A model generated the notes under the pieces. That model did no database searches and was not told where the DNA came from. It saw only the letters and a list, made by a program, of their open reading frames with translations. From Streptomyces rubrogriseus (lineage in GTDB: Bacteria > Actinomycetota > Actinomycetes > Streptomycetales > Streptomycetaceae), in assembly GCF_027947575.1 (NCBI RefSeq), contig NZ_CP116256.1:5518001-5582000 (forward strand): a DNA stretch of 64,000 nt, in the 5' to 3' direction. Both the position numbers and the translations under genes were made by a program. Each line of letters begins with the position of its first letter. The first letter of the stretch is position 1. Of this stretch, positions 16,187 through 26,653 are shown one piece after another.

Positions 16187-17845
16187 TCAGGGGCGGGCGT
16201 CGTGCCGGCGCGGCAGGATCAACAGCGCGTCGCCGACCGGGCGTTCGCCCGCTGCGTCCGAGGGGGAGTTGAGTACGGCGCCCTCGGCCACCATCGTCGT
16301 AGAGCCGCCGCCGTCCAGGTTGACGGCGGCGCGCAGGCCGAGTGACCTCGCGACCTCCGCGCTCTCGCCGATGCTGAGTCCGAGGGAGTCCGTGCTGCGC
16401 CCGTCGGCGGTGACGAGGACGGTCCGGCCCGCGGCGTCCACCCCGGCCAGGGTGCGCGGGTTGCGCTTGTGGACCCAGCCGTAGTACCAGCTCGGGTCGC
16501 CGGGGTGCACCATGCCGTCGGTGGCGGGGGTGACGTGGACACGGCCGTCGCGGACCAGCTCGGGGCCCGCGTTCACGATGTCGGTACCGGGCGAGGTGGG
16601 CATCCGGCGGGCTCGGTCGTCCAGCAGGGTCGTGCTCACGCGCAGGCGCTCGCCGACGCGGGCCGTCGCGGTCAGGTCGGCGACGCGTTCGCCCGTCGCC
16701 TGGACCGAGCTGCCGCCCCGGGGAATCGTTCCACCGCGCGGTGAGCGCAGTTCCACGACCCGCTCCTGGGCGTCCAGCACGGCTTCCATGCCTTCGCCCC
16801 CGGGGCTGCGGCCGCCGTAGTCCGGGGTGAAGGCGACCAGCTCGTCGGGGTTGGTGCAGGTGACGTCGTGCAATGGGAGCGACGTCGGGGTGTCGCCCGC
16901 GCTGCCGCCGCAGTTCCTGATCAGCCCGGGTACGCGGTTGACGCCGTTCAGGGGGAGGGAGGCGGCTCGGGTGGCGATCCGGCCCTGCCAGGTGAGGCGG
17001 GCGATCTCGGTGCGGCGGCCGTTGTCGTGGACGACCAGGGCCGGGCGTCCGGCCACCGGTTCGCTCAGCAGGCGGCCGTCGTACACGCCCACTCCGGCGG
17101 GGTCGCCCGGTGCGCCCGCCCTGGGGTCGAGGACGAAGAAGCCGGCGTTGACCGCGGCCGTGGCGGCGGCCGACGCCGCGAGCGCGCTGGTCGTCTCGCG
17201 GTTCTCCAGGTCGGGGCCGTACGACGCGTCGAGGGTGCCGCGGAACGTGCGCGGGTCGATGGTGAGTACGTCGACGTGCCACGGGCCCCGGTCCGTCGCC
17301 GCGCCGTCCCAGCCGGTGTAGACGGCCGAGCCCGAGTACCCGGCAGCTCTCAGGCGGGTGCGTTCGGCCGTCGCGGCTGTCTGCGAGTCGAAGGTGCCGA
17401 CGCGGACCCGCCAGCCGAGGGTGCCACCCCGGTAGTCGGCCGTCGCGGGTGTCGTCACCTCCTCCACCCTCGCCTCGAAGCCGTCCCGCCGCAGTTCCGC
17501 GGCCAGTTGGTCGGCGCTCGCCCGGTCCTTCAGCGCCGTCGGCGGCGCGTCGGGGTCCGGGGAGGTGTCGCCGCCGGGGATGGACGCCTCGACGGTCCAG
17601 TGGAGTGCCGGGTCCTCGGCGTTCCCGCGCACGATGCGGGTCAGGGTGACGCCCGGCTGGAGGGTGGTCGTGGTGCGGCGCTCGGGGAGGCCGGCGGGGC
17701 CCAGGGGGAGGGCGCGACGGGCCGTCGGCGGGTGCCCACCGGGGTCCGGGGACGCCACGGCGGCCGGTGGCAGCGCGGCCAGCGCGGTGAGGGCGCCGAG
17801 AACGACACCCGTGGCGGCGCACAGCCGCCTCTTCCTCAGCTTCAT
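16187..17845 (-). CDS. secreted phosphodiester glycosidase-family protein with SPOR-like region
   Basis: A 552-aa exported protein. The signal peptide is at residues 1-32 (RRLCAATGVVLGALTALAAL). A SPOR-like segment at about 105-185 alternates helix and strand (SADQLAAELRRDGFEARVEEV, GWRVRVGTFDSQTAATAERTRLRAAGYSG by its ends). From about residue 190 comes the NAGPA/phosphodiester glycosidase domain (DUF2233-type): AAVNAGFF, the central Gly/Asp loops, RTVLVTADGRS, and the diagnostic NLDGGGSTTMV at about residue 520. In other bacteria the domain cleaves sugar phosphodiesters, possibly cell-wall-linked. The SPOR-like part would fit peptidoglycan binding. It is the first gene of a possible minus-strand pair with the Ag85-type esterase. 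Confidence 0.85.
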   Translation of the reverse strand: MKLRKRRLCAATGVVLGALTALAALPPAAVASPDPGGHPPTARRALPLGPAGLPERRTTTTLQPGVTLTRIVRGNAEDPALHWTVEASIPGGDTSPDPDAPPTALKDRASADQLAAELRRDGFEARVEEVTTPATADYRGGTLGWRVRVGTFDSQTAATAERTRLRAAGYSGSAVYTGWDGAATDRGPWHVDVLTIDPRTFRGTLDASYGPDLENRETTSALAASAAATAAVNAGFFVLDPRAGAPGDPAGVGVYDGRLLSEPVAGRPALVVHDNGRRTEIARLTWQGRIATRAASLPLNGVNRVPGLIRNCGGSAGDTPTSLPLHDVTCTNPDELVAFTPDYGGRSPGGEGMEAVLDAQERVVELRSPRGGTIPRGGSSVQATGERVADLTATARVGERLRVSTTLLDDRARRMPTSPGTDIVNAGPELVRDGRVHVTPATDGMVHPGDPSWYYGWVHKRNPRTLAGVDAAGRTVLVTADGRSTDSLGLSIGESAEVARSLGLRAAVNLDGGGSTTMVAEGAVLNSPSDAAGERPVGDALLILPRRHDARP

Positions 17846-17974
17846 CTGTCGTCCCGTCTCGCGCCGACCACGGACACCGACCGACCCATGCTGCGCACAA
17901 GTATCGGCCGGTCCCGGCCCACGTCAAGGCCGCCTCGGAAGGCGGAAGTCCGTCCGGTTCGCATGCGCCCCCGG

Positions 17975-18760
17975 TCAGGGGATCCGCGCCACGCCCGCAT
18001 AGAAGCCGCTGCGTTCCCGCGCCGGTGCCGGCTCCTCCTGGTACCACTCGGTCGCGGACACCAGGCCGGGCTCGACGAGTTCGAGGCCGGAGAAGAAGGG
18101 CTCGACCTCGCTCCGGGTGCGCATCCGCAGCGGGATGGCCCCCTTCTTGTAGGCGGACTCGGTCTCCTGCCTCAGCTCCGGGTGCTGGTCGGCGGTGCCG
18201 TGCGACAGGAGCAGGTAGCTGCCGGAGGGCAGGGTGTCCACGAGGGTGCGCACGACACGGTACGGGTCCTCGTCGTCCGGCAGGAAGTGCAGGAGCGCGA
18301 TCAGGGAGAGGGCGATCGGACGGTCGAGGTCCAGTACCTCCCGGGCGCGTGCGAGGATCGTCGCGGGCTGCCGTACGTCGGCGTGGAGGAAGTCCGTGAC
18401 TCCCTCCGGGGTGCTGGTCAGCAGCGCCTCCGCGTGCCTGAGGACGATCGGGTCGTTGTCCGCGTAGACGATCCGGGCGGCCGGGCTGATCGCCTGCACG
18501 ATCTGGTGCAGGTTGGGTTGGGTGGGGATGCCGGTGCCGATGTCCAGGAACTGGTCGACGCCGTTCTTCGCCAGCCAGGCCGCCGCGCGGTGCATGAACG
18601 CCCGGTTCCGGGCCGCGTTGCCGCGTGCCTCCGCGGGGAGGGTCTCGCCGACCCGCTGGTCGACGGGGTAGTTGTCCTTGCCGCCCAGCAGCCAGTCGTA
18701 GACGCGGGCCGGGTGCGGCCTGCTCGTGTCGATGTGGGGTCTGGGTGTACCGGCGGTCAC
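17975..18760 (-). CDS. SAM-dependent methyltransferase, Methyltransf_19 family
   Basis: A 261-aa protein of the large actinobacterial methyltransferase family formerly DUF574. The N-terminal family signature DTSRPHPARVYDWLLGGKDNY is visible (residues 11-31, cited by its ends), followed by FLDIGTGIPTQPN (SAM motif I), VYADNDP (motif II acidic residue), LHADVRQPATIL, and LLHFLPDDEDPYRVV. The GTG start at 18760 has GGAGGAG 5-6 nt upstream. It is divergent from a clear paralogue at 18921, with 160 bp between. Substrates of this family are unknown; members are numerous in Streptomyces and often next to regulators. Confidence 0.9.
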   Translation of the reverse strand: MTAGTPRPHIDTSRPHPARVYDWLLGGKDNYPVDQRVGETLPAEARGNAARNRAFMHRAAAWLAKNGVDQFLDIGTGIPTQPNLHQIVQAISPAARIVYADNDPIVLRHAEALLTSTPEGVTDFLHADVRQPATILARAREVLDLDRPIALSLIALLHFLPDDEDPYRVVRTLVDTLPSGSYLLLSHGTADQHPELRQETESAYKKGAIPLRMRTRSEVEPFFSGLELVEPGLVSATEWYQEEPAPARERSGFYAGVARIP

Positions 18761-18920
18761 AGGACACTCCTCCGTACGCGGGACGGCATCGTCGGGTCGT
18801 CAGCGTAGTGGGACCGGCGTCCGCTCCCGTGCCAAGATGATGTTCCGACCGGCGCTCACCCGGGCGCTCATCACTCCGGCGCCTTGGGTGGCCCACGAGT
18901 TGAGGACGGAGTCAGGCCGC

Positions 18921-19739
18921 ATGACCTCCCTGAGCAGTGGTGAGAGCGCCGCCCACCCCGACCGGATCGACACGAGCAGGCCCCATCCCGCACGGATGTA
19001 CGACTACTTCCTCGGCGGGAAGGACAACTACGAGGTCGACCAGAGGGCCGCCGAGCAGTTCATGAAGTCGGCGCCCGAGGTGCGTGAGGGAGTTCTCGCC
19101 AACCGGCACTTCATGCACCGGGCGGTGCGGCACGTGGTGGCCGAGGGCGGCGTCCGCCAGATACTCGACGTGGGCACGGGCCTGCCCACCGAACCCAACG
19201 TGCACCAGATCGCGCGGTCCCTCGCACCCGGTACCCGGGTCGCGTACGTCGACAACGACCCCATCGTCGCCACCCACTCGAGGGCCCTGGCCGACGACCC
19301 GGACACCGCCGTCGTCCTGGCCGACCTGCGCGACCCGCGCACGATCCTCGACCATCCCGAGGTACGCGCGGTCATCGACTTCGACCGGCCGGTGGCGCTG
19401 CTGCTGGTCGCCGTCGTGCACTTCGTGGCCGACGCGCAGGACCCGGTGGGCATCGTCGCCACCCTGCGCGACGCGCTGCCCGCCGGTTCCTACCTCGTCC
19501 TGTCGCACGCGACGGGCGACGTCCACGAGGACCGGCGCGAGGACGCGGCGGCCGTCTACAACAAGGCCACCGCGTCCCTCAACCTGCGGTCGCACGCCGC
19601 GGTCCTCGACCTGTTCGGTGACTTCTCGCTCGTGGAGCCGGGTCTGGTCCGGGTCACCGACTGGCGCCCCGAGGAGACGCGGCGCCCCGACGCCCCGCCG
19701 ATCGGCATCTACGGCGGAGTGGCACGCAAGGACGCCTGA
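18921..19739 (+). CDS. SAM-dependent methyltransferase, Methyltransf_19 family (paralogue)
   Basis: A 272-aa paralogue of the divergent neighbour at 17975. It has the same block order: DTSRPHPARMYDYFLGGKDN, ILDVGTGLPTEPNVHQIA, VAYVDNDPIVATHSRALA, VLADLRDPRTIL, ALLLVAVVHFVADAQDPVG, SYLVLSHATGD, and a final IGIYGGVAR. The order and spacing match along the whole length, which indicates duplication with inversion or a long-standing divergent pair. The ATG at 18921 is preceded by GAGGACGGAG and starts just before the conserved block. In-frame sequence upstream belongs to the promoter region. It converges with the GH16 gene (38-bp gap). Confidence 0.9.
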   Translation: MTSLSSGESAAHPDRIDTSRPHPARMYDYFLGGKDNYEVDQRAAEQFMKSAPEVREGVLANRHFMHRAVRHVVAEGGVRQILDVGTGLPTEPNVHQIARSLAPGTRVAYVDNDPIVATHSRALADDPDTAVVLADLRDPRTILDHPEVRAVIDFDRPVALLLVAVVHFVADAQDPVGIVATLRDALPAGSYLVLSHATGDVHEDRREDAAAVYNKATASLNLRSHAAVLDLFGDFSLVEPGLVRVTDWRPEETRRPDAPPIGIYGGVARKDA

Positions 19740-19777
19740 CGCACGGCGGCGGCCCGGCCCCGGCCGACGGCGGCCGG

Positions 19778-21667
19778 CTATCCCTTCTGCTCCACCCGCA
19801 CCCAGTCCACCTCGGCCTGCACTCCCCCGGCCGCGATCCGGTCCACGCTGGACTGCGGCAGCCCCCAGTACGGACTGGTGACCTGGTTCCAGCCCGCCGG
19901 GTAGGCGCCGCCGAGCGCGAGGTTGAGGATGACGTATTGGTCGTGGTCGAAGACCCAGGCGCCGCGTGTCGACTCCAGTTTGTTGCGCGACGTCTCCTGG
20001 ACCACCCGGTCGTCGACGGAGAACCTCATGCCCGTCGGGGTCCACTCCACCGCGTAGGTGTGCCACTGGTCGGCCCGGCCGCCGCCCGGGTACACCTGGC
20101 GTGCGCCGATGTTGCCGTCCGCCGAGTAGCCGGGGCCGTGCAGGGCGCTGCTGGTCCAGTCGCCGTAGCCGATGTTCTCCATGATGTCGGTCTCGCCGGA
20201 TGCGGGCCAGGACACGGAGGGGTCGTCGACGTCGCTGCCGAGCAGCCAGAAGGCGGGCCAGAAGCCGTCGCCGACGGGGAGCTTCATGCGGGCGCTGACC
20301 CGGCCGTAGGTGAAGTCGAACTTCGTGTTGGTGTCGATGCGGCCGGACGTGAAGTCGTAGGTGCCGCCGCCCGCCTTCGTGCAGCCCTTGCAGTGCTCGG
20401 CGCGCAGGACCAGGGCGCCGTTCTCCAGGCGGATGTTGTCGGCCGAGTCGACGTAGGCCTGCGACTCGCCGTTGACGGAGCCCATCTCCGTGCCGGTGCG
20501 GACCACGCGCCACTTGCCGCGGTCCAGCGCGGCGGAGGTGAAGTCGTCGAAGAACGTGGTCCGGTAGGTGCCGGACTGTTCGCCGGGCAGCGCCGGGTAG
20601 GCGGCGGCCGCGCTGCCTCCGGTGCCCCAGACCTCGAACTCGTAGAGGGAGTAGCCGAACTGGGCGGTGGCGGGCGCCGGGTTGTAGAAGGAGCGGCGTT
20701 CCTTGCCGAGCATGCGGACGTAGCGGCCGGTGGCTGGCTGGGGCAGGCGCACGGTGTCGTGGCGGCCGGTGGCCTCGCCCGGCGACCTGACGTCGGCGCG
20801 GCGGGCGGCGGCCTCGGCCGCGGAGGGGCGGTACACGGTGCGCCAGGTGCGGTTGTCGTCGGAGACCTGGAGTTCGTAGTCGACGGCGTAGGCCGCCTCC
20901 CAGTACAGCTCGACGGTGTCGATGGTGGAGGTGGCGCCGAGGTCGACGGAGACCCAGCGGTCGGCGTTCCAGTCGCTGGACCAGCGGGTGGTGTCGGCCT
21001 TGAGGTCGGCGGGGCGGCCGCCGTCGGTGACGAACGCGGGTGAGTTTCCGGCGTGCTGGTAGACGTTCGAGTACGCGGGGTGGTTGAGGGCGAGGTTGGT
21101 GCGGGTGGTGGAGGCGGGAGCCGGTTCGCCGCCGTAGACCTTGAAGGAGTAGAGGGAGTAGCCGTAGGGGGTGGCGCGTTCGATGCCGCGCATGCGGACG
21201 TAGCGGGCCCGCACCTCCTGCGGGTAGGTGTGCGCGGTGACCGAGCCTCCGGTGCCTGCGGTCTCGGTGTAGAAGGGCGTCCAGTCGGTGCCGTTCGTGG
21301 ACGCTTCCAGTACGTATCTCTTGCCGTGGGCCGCCTCCCAGTCCAGCGTCACCCGGTCGACGCGGATCGTCGTGCCGAGGTCGACGCGGATCCAGGCGTC
21401 GTCGGTGAAGTCGCTGGACCAGCGGGTGCCGCCGTCGCCGTCGAAGGCGAGGCCGGGCGCGGTGCCGGCGTTCTCGCCGGCCGAGGCGGTGACCGCGGCC
21501 GGGTCGGCGGCGTACGCGGTGGCCGCGCGGTCGGTGTCCCAGGCCGCGGCCGCGGCGACGGACGGTTGGGCGGCGGCCGGAACGGGGGTGGTGAGGGACG
21601 GGACCGCGGCCAGCACGGCGAGCGCGGTCAGGGCGGTGAGAAGGGTGCGGGGGGTACGGGACGGCAT
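19778..21667 (-). CDS. secreted GH16 beta-glucanase with two discoidin (F5/8-type) domains
   Basis: A 629-aa exported glycoside hydrolase. The signal peptide covers about residues 1-34 (TALTALAVLAAVPSL, PAAAQ). Two discoidin-like carbohydrate-binding domains follow at about 45-180 and 190-348; each ends with YGYSLYSFKVYG or FGYSLYEFEVWG. The GH16 domain covers about 365-629. Its catalytic motif ETDIME is at residues 492-497, with E492 the expected nucleophile, D494 the helper and E497 the acid/base. The GETDIMENIG context and the WHTYAVEWTP strand are typical of laminarinase-type (endo-beta-1,3) members. I start it at ATG 21667 (AAGGAG 10 nt before); upstream in-frame codons lack a signal peptide. 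It is the last gene of the importer operon and would cut the polymer outside the cell. Confidence 0.92.
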   Translation of the reverse strand: MPSRTPRTLLTALTALAVLAAVPSLTTPVPAAAQPSVAAAAAWDTDRAATAYAADPAAVTASAGENAGTAPGLAFDGDGGTRWSSDFTDDAWIRVDLGTTIRVDRVTLDWEAAHGKRYVLEASTNGTDWTPFYTETAGTGGSVTAHTYPQEVRARYVRMRGIERATPYGYSLYSFKVYGGEPAPASTTRTNLALNHPAYSNVYQHAGNSPAFVTDGGRPADLKADTTRWSSDWNADRWVSVDLGATSTIDTVELYWEAAYAVDYELQVSDDNRTWRTVYRPSAAEAAARRADVRSPGEATGRHDTVRLPQPATGRYVRMLGKERRSFYNPAPATAQFGYSLYEFEVWGTGGSAAAAYPALPGEQSGTYRTTFFDDFTSAALDRGKWRVVRTGTEMGSVNGESQAYVDSADNIRLENGALVLRAEHCKGCTKAGGGTYDFTSGRIDTNTKFDFTYGRVSARMKLPVGDGFWPAFWLLGSDVDDPSVSWPASGETDIMENIGYGDWTSSALHGPGYSADGNIGARQVYPGGGRADQWHTYAVEWTPTGMRFSVDDRVVQETSRNKLESTRGAWVFDHDQYVILNLALGGAYPAGWNQVTSPYWGLPQSSVDRIAAGGVQAEVDWVRVEQKG

Positions 21668-21820
21668 GCGGTTCTTCTCCTTGGGACGACTGGACAACGC
21701 CATGGGTAACGGCATGGGCAATGTCACGGCTGGTGTCATGAACCTGACATACGAACAGGGAAGTCCGTGCACGCGGACCGTGGTGGGCGCGGACTCCCGC
21801 ATCCGCACCCACCACGGGGC

Positions 21821-23179
<1,359 letters not shown>

Positions 23180-23223
23180 GAAGGTCCTTTCGGGTTGGGG
23201 GTGAGAGCGGTGGGGCGTGCCGG

Positions 23224-24078
23224 TCACTTGACGGCTCCGGCCGTCAGGCCCGCCACCAGGTAGCGCTGGAGGAGCAGGAAGCCCGCGACCACGGGCACGC
23301 TCACGACCAGCGAGGCGGCCATGATCTGGTTCCAGTAGACGTCGTTCTGCGTGGAGTAGCCCTGGAGTCCGACCGCCAGGGTGCGGGTGGCGTCGTTGGT
23401 CATGACGGAGGCGAACAGGACTTCGCCCCAGGCGGTCATGAAGGCGTAGACGGCGACCGCGACGATGCCGGGGATGGCGGCGGGCACGACGACCTTGAAC
23501 AGGGCGCGCAGCGGCCCGCAGCCGTCGACGAGGGCCGCCTCGTCCAGGTCCCGGGGTACCGAGTCGAAGTACCCGATCAGCATCCAGATGGAGAAGGGCA
23601 GGGAGAAGGTCAGGTAGGTGAGGATGAGGCCGCCGCGGGAACCGAACAGGGCGATCCCGGTGGCGTTGCCGATGTTGACGTAGATCAGGAAGAGGGGCAG
23701 CAGGAAGAGGATGCCCGGGAACATCTGCGTGGACAGGACGGTCACCGAGAAGACGCGCTTGCCGCGGAACTCGTAGCGGCTGACGGCGTAGGCGGCGAAG
23801 ACCGCGATCACGACGGAGCAGACGGTCGCGGCGCCCGCCACGATGAGTGAGTTGAGGAAGTACTTCGCCAGCGGGACCGTCGACCAGATGTCGATGTACG
23901 GGCGGATGGTCAGGTTGCTGGGCAGCCAGTGGAACTGGCTGGAGACGTCCTCGAGCGGCTTCAGCGAGCTGGAGACCATGACGTACACCGGCAGCAGGAC
24001 GAAACCGGTCAGCAGGGTGAGGAAGACGCGGCGGGTCCAGGTGAAGGAGCGCGGTGCCGCCATCGGGGACCTAGACAT
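23224..24078 (-). CDS. carbohydrate ABC transporter permease (MalG type)
   Basis: A 284-aa inner-membrane permease of the CUT1 sugar importer family. Six hydrophobic helices are seen, from [18 protein letters not shown] to [13 protein letters not shown]. The EAA cytoplasmic loop that docks the ATPase is at about residues 190-210 ([23 protein letters not shown], cited by its ends). The start codon overlaps the end of the upstream permease gene by 8 bp, so the two are coupled. No ATPase gene is in the operon; a shared MsiK-type ATPase encoded elsewhere is the usual partner in Streptomyces. Confidence 0.92.
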   Translation of the reverse strand: MSRSPMAAPRSFTWTRRVFLTLLTGFVLLPVYVMVSSSLKPLEDVSSQFHWLPSNLTIRPYIDIWSTVPLAKYFLNSLIVAGAATVCSVVIAVFAAYAVSRYEFRGKRVFSVTVLSTQMFPGILFLLPLFLIYVNIGNATGIALFGSRGGLILTYLTFSLPFSIWMLIGYFDSVPRDLDEAALVDGCGPLRALFKVVVPAAIPGIVAVAVYAFMTAWGEVLFASVMTNDATRTLAVGLQGYSTQNDVYWNQIMAASLVVSVPVVAGFLLLQRYLVAGLTAGAVK

Positions 24079-25099
24079 CGGCCGTCTTCCTCTCCTGGGG
24101 GTTGCGGGGGGCCCGCGCGGTCCTGGAGGTCACGAACAGGTACACGCCCGTCACCAGCAGCAGGAAGAGCAGCAGCAGGACCGACATCGCGGAGCCGGCG
24201 CCGAAGTTCCAGGTGACGAAGGACGACTGGTAGATGTGGATGGAGATCAGGTCGGCGGCTTCCGGCGCCGCCTTGCCGAACAGGACGAACGGCGTGTTGA
24301 AGTCGTTGAACGTCCACAGGAACAGCACCAGGACCAGGACCTGGTTGACCGGACGCAGCGACGGCAGGGTGATGCGGCGGATCTGCTGCCAGACGCCGGC
24401 GCCGTCCAGGGCGGCGGCCTCGTACAGCTCCTTGGGGATGTTCTGGAGGCCGGCCATGACGATGAGGAAGGCGAACGGCCAGCCCTTCCACACCGACACG
24501 ACGAGCAGCGCGACGAAGCTGTTGTCGCCGATCAGCCAGAAGGAGGGCTTGTCGGTGAGGCCCAGCTGGTCGTGCAGGACGTGGTTCACCAGGCCGTTGT
24601 CGTGCTGGAACATGAACGCCCAGGTGATGACGGCCGCGTAGACCGGCAGGGCGTACGGCACCAGGAAGATCGCGCGGAGCAGGCCACGGCCGCGGAAGGC
24701 GTCCTGCATGCAGATCGCGGCGGCGGTGCCGATCAGCCAGCACAGGCCGACGGAGAGGATCGTGAAGGCGCAGGTGACGAGGAAGGAGTGGAGCAGCGCC
24801 TCGCCGACGGGGGCGTCGAAGTCCACCGACATGGTGAAGTTGTCGAGCCCGGTCCACGGGGCGGTGGTCCAGTCGCGGATGTAGAACTGGGTGAGTTCCT
24901 TGAAGCTCATCACGATGCCGATGACCATCGGCACCAGGTGGACGAGGAGTTCGAGGAGCAGGGCCGGCAGGAGCAGCAGGTAGGGCAGGCCGATGCGGCG
25001 GATCCGCCCGGGGCGGCGGCGGGGTCCGCGCGCCGTCCCGGGGGAGCTCTTGCCGACCGTCCGCTCGCCGGGCTGCGCCGAGGCGGTCGTGGTGGTCAT
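24071..25099 (-). CDS. carbohydrate ABC transporter permease (MalF type)
   Basis: A 342-aa inner-membrane permease, the MalF partner of the next gene. A basic N-terminus (RGPRRRPGRIRRIG) precedes LPYLLLLPALLLELLVHL. Further helices include ILSVGLCWLIGTAAAICM, PVYAAVITWAFMF and AMSVLLLLFLLLVTGVYL. The EAA loop (YEAAALDGAGVWQQIRRITLP) is well conserved. It sits between the solute-binding protein gene (61-bp gap) and the MalG-type gene (8-bp overlap). Together they form a CUT1 importer, most likely for beta-glucan oligosaccharides given the flanking GH1 and GH16 genes. Confidence 0.92.
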   Translation of the reverse strand: MTTTTASAQPGERTVGKSSPGTARGPRRRPGRIRRIGLPYLLLLPALLLELLVHLVPMVIGIVMSFKELTQFYIRDWTTAPWTGLDNFTMSVDFDAPVGEALLHSFLVTCAFTILSVGLCWLIGTAAAICMQDAFRGRGLLRAIFLVPYALPVYAAVITWAFMFQHDNGLVNHVLHDQLGLTDKPSFWLIGDNSFVALLVVSVWKGWPFAFLIVMAGLQNIPKELYEAAALDGAGVWQQIRRITLPSLRPVNQVLVLVLFLWTFNDFNTPFVLFGKAAPEAADLISIHIYQSSFVTWNFGAGSAMSVLLLLFLLLVTGVYLFVTSRTARAPRNPQERKTADV

Positions 25100-25160
25100 G
25101 GCGAGGTCCGTGTCCGTGTCGGAGTCGGTGGGGCCGGTTCGAAGTCGAGGGTCGGGGTGC

Positions 25161-26477
25161 TCACTTGTTGGGCATCTGCTGCTGTGCCTTGGCGAGCTTC
25201 TCCTTGACGGACTCGGTGGTCACCTCGCGTCCGTTCGCCGCGTCGGCGAACAGTTCCTTGACGGCGGTGCCGACCGCGGTCTCGAACTGCGACTCGTCGG
25301 GCACCTGGGGCAGGGCCGCGGCGCTGGTGGCGAGGGTCTCGCGCAGGACGGTGGTGCCCTGGGTGTTGAACGCCGGGTCGGACTGGGCGGCCTTGACCGG
25401 CGGGATGGAGCCGTAGGCCTTGTTGAGGAGCTTCTGCTCGGCGTCGCTGGTCATGAACTTCACGAACTTGGTGGCGCCGTCGAGGTTGTCGCTGTTCTTG
25501 AAGACGGCCATGTTGATGCCGGCGACCATGGAGTTGGTGGCCTTGCCGGCGCCGGGCGCGCCGGACGGGACGGGCGCGGGGGCGACGCCCCACTCGTCGT
25601 CCTTCATGCCCATGGTCTTGAAGGTGGCGGAGGCGGTCTGCCACAGCACCATCGCGGTCTTGCCCTTGGCGAAGTCGCTGAGGGACTGGTTCTGCGCGTA
25701 CTCGGCGTTGCCGGGTGCGACGACCTTGTCCTTCGCCATCAGGTCGACGTACTGCTTGACGGCGGCGACGGCTCCCTCGGAGGTGAAGTCGGGCTTGCCG
25801 TCGGCGGTGAAGAAGTCGGCGCCGTGCTGCTTGGCGAGGACGAAGACCTGGTGGATGTTGTTGGACAGGTTGGAGCCCTCGGCGCCCAGGCCCCACTTGC
25901 CGTCCTTGGAGATCTTCTTGCCGGTCTCGACCAGCTCGTCCCAGGTGGCCGGGGGCTTGGTGATGCCGGCGTCGGCGAACATCTGCTTGTTGTAGTAGAG
26001 CGCGTAGGCCATCGAGTACAGCGGGACCGCGGCCGGGTCCTGGCCCTCGACGCCGGTGGAGCCGAGCGCGGAGTCGACGAAGCGGTCCCTGCCGCCGATC
26101 TTCTCGAAGTTCTTGCTGTCCCAGGGCAGCAGGGCGCCGGTGGCCTGGAGGGAGGCGCTCCAGGTGTTGCCGATGTTCAGGACGTCGGGGCCCTGTCCCG
26201 AGGTGGTGGCGGTGAGGATCCGGTTGAGCAGGTCGGACCAGGGCACCACCTCCAGCTTCACCTTGATGCCGGTCTCCTTCTCGAACTTGTCGAGTTCGGG
26301 CTGGAGGACCTTCTTGTCGACCTCGACACTGGCGCCCTGGTTGGAGGCCCAGTAGGTGAGTTCCTTCGGCGAGTCGTTGGATCCGCCGCCCGAGGAGGAG
26401 CCCCCTCCGCAGGCCGTGGCGGCGAGTGCGAGAGACATGGTGACGGCGCCTACGGCCGCGGCTCGGATGCTGCGCAT
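25161..26477 (-). CDS. sugar ABC transporter substrate-binding lipoprotein
   Basis: A 438-aa extracellular solute-binding protein, family 1. The signal peptide ends in the lipobox LAATAC (about residue 23) followed by a GGGSSSGGGS linker. The body shows the family blocks LTYWASNQGASVEVDKKVL, TGIKVKLEVVPWSDLLNRIL, GQGPDVLNIGNTW and WDELVETGKKI (each cited as seen). I start it at ATG 26477, which has AGGAG close upstream and begins the signal peptide; an upstream in-frame ATG would add 26 residues with no signal. It is the first gene of the operon and is preceded by a leader with two hairpins and by a promoter/operator shared with the divergent ROK gene. Confidence 0.93.
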   Translation of the reverse strand: MRSIRAAAVGAVTMSLALAATACGGGSSSGGGSNDSPKELTYWASNQGASVEVDKKVLQPELDKFEKETGIKVKLEVVPWSDLLNRILTATTSGQGPDVLNIGNTWSASLQATGALLPWDSKNFEKIGGRDRFVDSALGSTGVEGQDPAAVPLYSMAYALYYNKQMFADAGITKPPATWDELVETGKKISKDGKWGLGAEGSNLSNNIHQVFVLAKQHGADFFTADGKPDFTSEGAVAAVKQYVDLMAKDKVVAPGNAEYAQNQSLSDFAKGKTAMVLWQTASATFKTMGMKDDEWGVAPAPVPSGAPGAGKATNSMVAGINMAVFKNSDNLDGATKFVKFMTSDAEQKLLNKAYGSIPPVKAAQSDPAFNTQGTTVLRETLATSAAALPQVPDESQFETAVGTAVKELFADAANGREVTTESVKEKLAKAQQQMPNK

Positions 26478-26503
26478 GGCTCCTGGGTTCCTTCCGGGAG
26501 TCG

Positions 26504-26549
26504 GTCGGGAAGTCCCGACGGCGGCTTCGGCTGTTTCCCTTCCGAAGCC
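26504..26549 (-). other. two hairpins in the leader of the importer operon
   Basis: In the predicted leader of the binding-protein mRNA, GTCGGGA (26504-26510) pairs with TCCCGAC (26513-26519), though the 2-nt spacer means the loop would open some pairs. GGCTTCGG (26523-26530) pairs perfectly with CCGAAGCC (26542-26549) across an 11-nt loop. They lie between the promoter and the start codon at 26477. They could affect transcript stability or translation; this is inferred only from base pairing. Confidence 0.45.
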
Positions 26550-26558
26550 CCTCATGGC

Positions 26559-26602
26559 TTAATTTAGGACGTGAGTTAAACCCCGAGAGAAAGACTCGTC
26601 AA
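26559..26602 (-). promoter_or_regulatory. promoter and overlapping palindromic operator of the importer operon
   Basis: On the minus strand TTGACG (26597-26602) and TTAACT (26574-26579) are spaced 17 bp, a good principal-sigma promoter for the binding-protein gene. A 21-bp imperfect palindrome, TTAA-N13-TTAA (26559-26579), covers the -10 and start region. An adjacent divergent ROK gene begins at 26654. Such placement suits a ROK repressor that blocks transcription until a sugar binds. Confidence 0.6.
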
Positions 26603-26653
26603 GGTCTCTCGCACGTTCGAGGGGCGCGCGGGGGCGGCAGAGGAAGGGGCCGG

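Noticed and set aside
16029..18896. Minus-strand frame of about 950 codons over the phosphodiester glycosidase and methyltransferase genes
   Set aside because: It spans two well-supported genes and the gap between them, and is composed almost only of Arg, Pro and Gly.
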